Source of the DNA: Breviolum minutum Mf 1.05b.01
Taxonomy: Eukaryota > Sar > Dinophyceae > Suessiales > Symbiodiniaceae
Length of the DNA: 64,000 nucleotides
Assembly: GCA_000507305.1 (NCBI GenBank)
Contig: DF239823.1
Coordinates: 95,556-159,555, forward strand
Direction of reading: 5' to 3'
Below, one piece after another: positions 1 through 64,000 of the stretch. Under the pieces are notes generated by a model. That model had not been told where the DNA came from. It did not search any database and worked only from the letters and a program-made list of their open reading frames with translations. The position numbers and the translations under genes are program-made. Position 1 is the first letter of the stretch. Every line of letters begins with the position of its first letter.

Positions 1-865
1 CACAGTTATATGACCTGAATGTGCCAAAATGGTTTATAAACCAGTCCTCTCACATATAATGATACCGTCAAGCTCCGAAACTTCAAAAATGGGTTTCTGC
101 AAAAAGGTTTGTGAATTTCGAAGGGTGTGAGTTTCGCGAATTTCTTCATCACATGAATAAGTTGGTTTGGTGAATTATATGTGAATTATTTACTAGGTTA
201 CTAGGCCGCGATGTTGCAAGCAATGGAGCAAGGAATGGAGCAATGAGCTTTGTAGAAAGTGCACGATTTCAATGCACATGGATGAAAAAACAAGGTTCTG
301 TTCGATGACTAGTGATGACTACTGACTCGGGACTACTAGACTTCTTGTTTTGGACTCCCTATAACTGTCATTTTTATTTGTCTTCCACTTTTGCCCAGCA
401 TTTTTTCCTCAAGTTTCATGAGAAGTCACTCTACCTGGACCTTCAAAGGGGTGCCAATTAAGCCCTAAGGGATGGTGAATTGACACCCTTTAGGAACCAT
501 TTGGCACCCCTTTGAAGGTGCTGGTAAGTGGAACGTTTTTTTCACTGATCTAACGAATAAAAAAACGCTGATTTTCAGATATGTGGAAATCCACCCTACG
601 TAACTTGGCGTTGTTTGATCCAAATCTCAGGGAAATGAGTCCAACTTGATGATTCCAATTTGACGACCTGCACCATATTTTTTTTGGCGCTTGAAACAAC
701 CAGCGCCTGTTTGGAACTTCATTATAACCAGCGCGGGAAAGGAATCACCTGTTTGGAATCCATTTTTTGAGATATTAGTTTATATCACCTGTTTGAGAAT
801 GAAAACAAGTCTCTGGTTGGTGATGTTTCACTATAAAACTTGGTATAAACGACCTGGCTCCGCAG
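1..865 (+). other. Upstream intron sequence
   Basis: No PNO exon was recognised here; it ends at the acceptor of exon 1. It holds one perfect inverted repeat (440-518) and three copies of cctgtttg at 706-795. Otherwise nothing seen. Confidence 0.5.
440..518. repeat. Inverted-repeat element, perfect 18-bp arms
   Basis: ccttcaaaggggtgccaa at 440-457 pairs exactly with 501-518. Only one copy noticed in the window. MITE-like. Confidence 0.8.
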
Positions 866-63596
<62,731 letters not shown>

Positions 63597-64000
63597 GTGA
63601 GTTTTGGGTTGGATTTTCCCTTGGATGTTTCGGCCCCCCTAGCAGGTCATCTGAGATTGTTTTTTTATATGTTGGGTACAAAAAATCCCGGAAGTTTGTG
63701 TTGCAAGTGGCAAAATCCTTTCGAGAAAAACACTCACTTTGATCTTGGAGGGTGTTGAAGTATAGAGCGTGTTCCAGGATTCCTGATTGAAGAGTCGATT
63801 GGACCGGGTGAAAAATGTGTCCTATTTTTGAAAGGACACACACACACAAAGATCAGATGCGTGGAAGGGGGGGGGGTACCTAAAAACAATGCTTTACAAA
63901 GGTGTCCGGCTGGAGGTTATATGACGTAACGATCGTGATGGTAAGTTGGTTTATATATATATATATATATTTATCGAAGGAAGTTTAAATAGAAACTTCC
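63597..64000 (+). other. Intron 32, 5' part
   Basis: Starts gtgagt. Holds a short CA run (63838-63848), a G run (63867-63876) and an AT microsatellite (63953-63970); otherwise nothing recognised. Confidence 0.5.

Overview
This window is nuclear DNA from a eukaryote, most likely a dinoflagellate of the Suessiales type (Symbiodinium/Polarella-like). The evidence is one gene cut into very short exons, AG|G at every acceptor, frequent GC and GA donors beside GT, and introns filled with small inverted-repeat elements. No bacterial, organellar, rRNA, tRNA or CRISPR feature was seen.

One plus-strand gene runs across almost the whole window and off both ends: pyruvate:NADP+ oxidoreductase (PNO), a pyruvate:ferredoxin oxidoreductase (PFOR) fused to a cytochrome-P450-reductase-like diflavin module. 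I recovered 32 exons (about 1.94 kb of coding sequence, 24-104 nt each) between 866 and 63596 by reading conserved PFOR and flavodoxin motifs and requiring an unbroken frame across each junction. In order they encode the second ferredoxin-type 4Fe-4S motif (exons 1-2), the thiamine-diphosphate domain (exons 3-18), a linker (exons 19-20), the FMN/flavodoxin domain (exons 21-30) and the start of the connecting/FAD region (exons 31-32). The N-terminal pyruvate-binding part and the C-terminal FAD/NADP part lie outside the window. Only the segment between exons 20 and 21 is unresolved.

The other 97% is introns, including one of 18.8 kb (23003-41782). They are packed with at least 20 families of non-autonomous terminal-inverted-repeat (TIR) elements of about 80-160 bp. 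I call these A (ctaggtggtgg/ccaccaactag ends), B (taccctccctgaaact ends), C (tactgttgatgg), D (cataggatccatg), E (tacaaggtgggcccc), F (atgggtgtttcc), G (gagccacgaaaaaa), H (tcaaattatagcgacc), I (gctggtcaacct), J (catgggaatctaaggg), K (ccctaagaatca), L (aatggtaaattggtgg), M (cccttggaccccaag), N (cttggaggatcatc), O (acctggaacccaaatgac), P, Q, R (ttaaatgcc/ggtaattcatcat), S (ccctagggatccaatcac) and U. Several are nested in one another, and some A copies are flanked by 4-nt direct repeats. They resemble the introner-like elements and MITEs described from dinoflagellates. No transposase was found.

The most interesting pattern is at the splice sites. In 17 of 30 introns the first two intron bases equal the first two bases of the next exon (GC/GC, GA/GA or GT/GT), often inside a longer AG|GN direct repeat. 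This is what intron creation by insertion with target-site duplication would leave. The introns also hold a decayed retropepsin-like retroelement piece (57600-58090), several coding-like remnants of unknown identity, and microsatellites.
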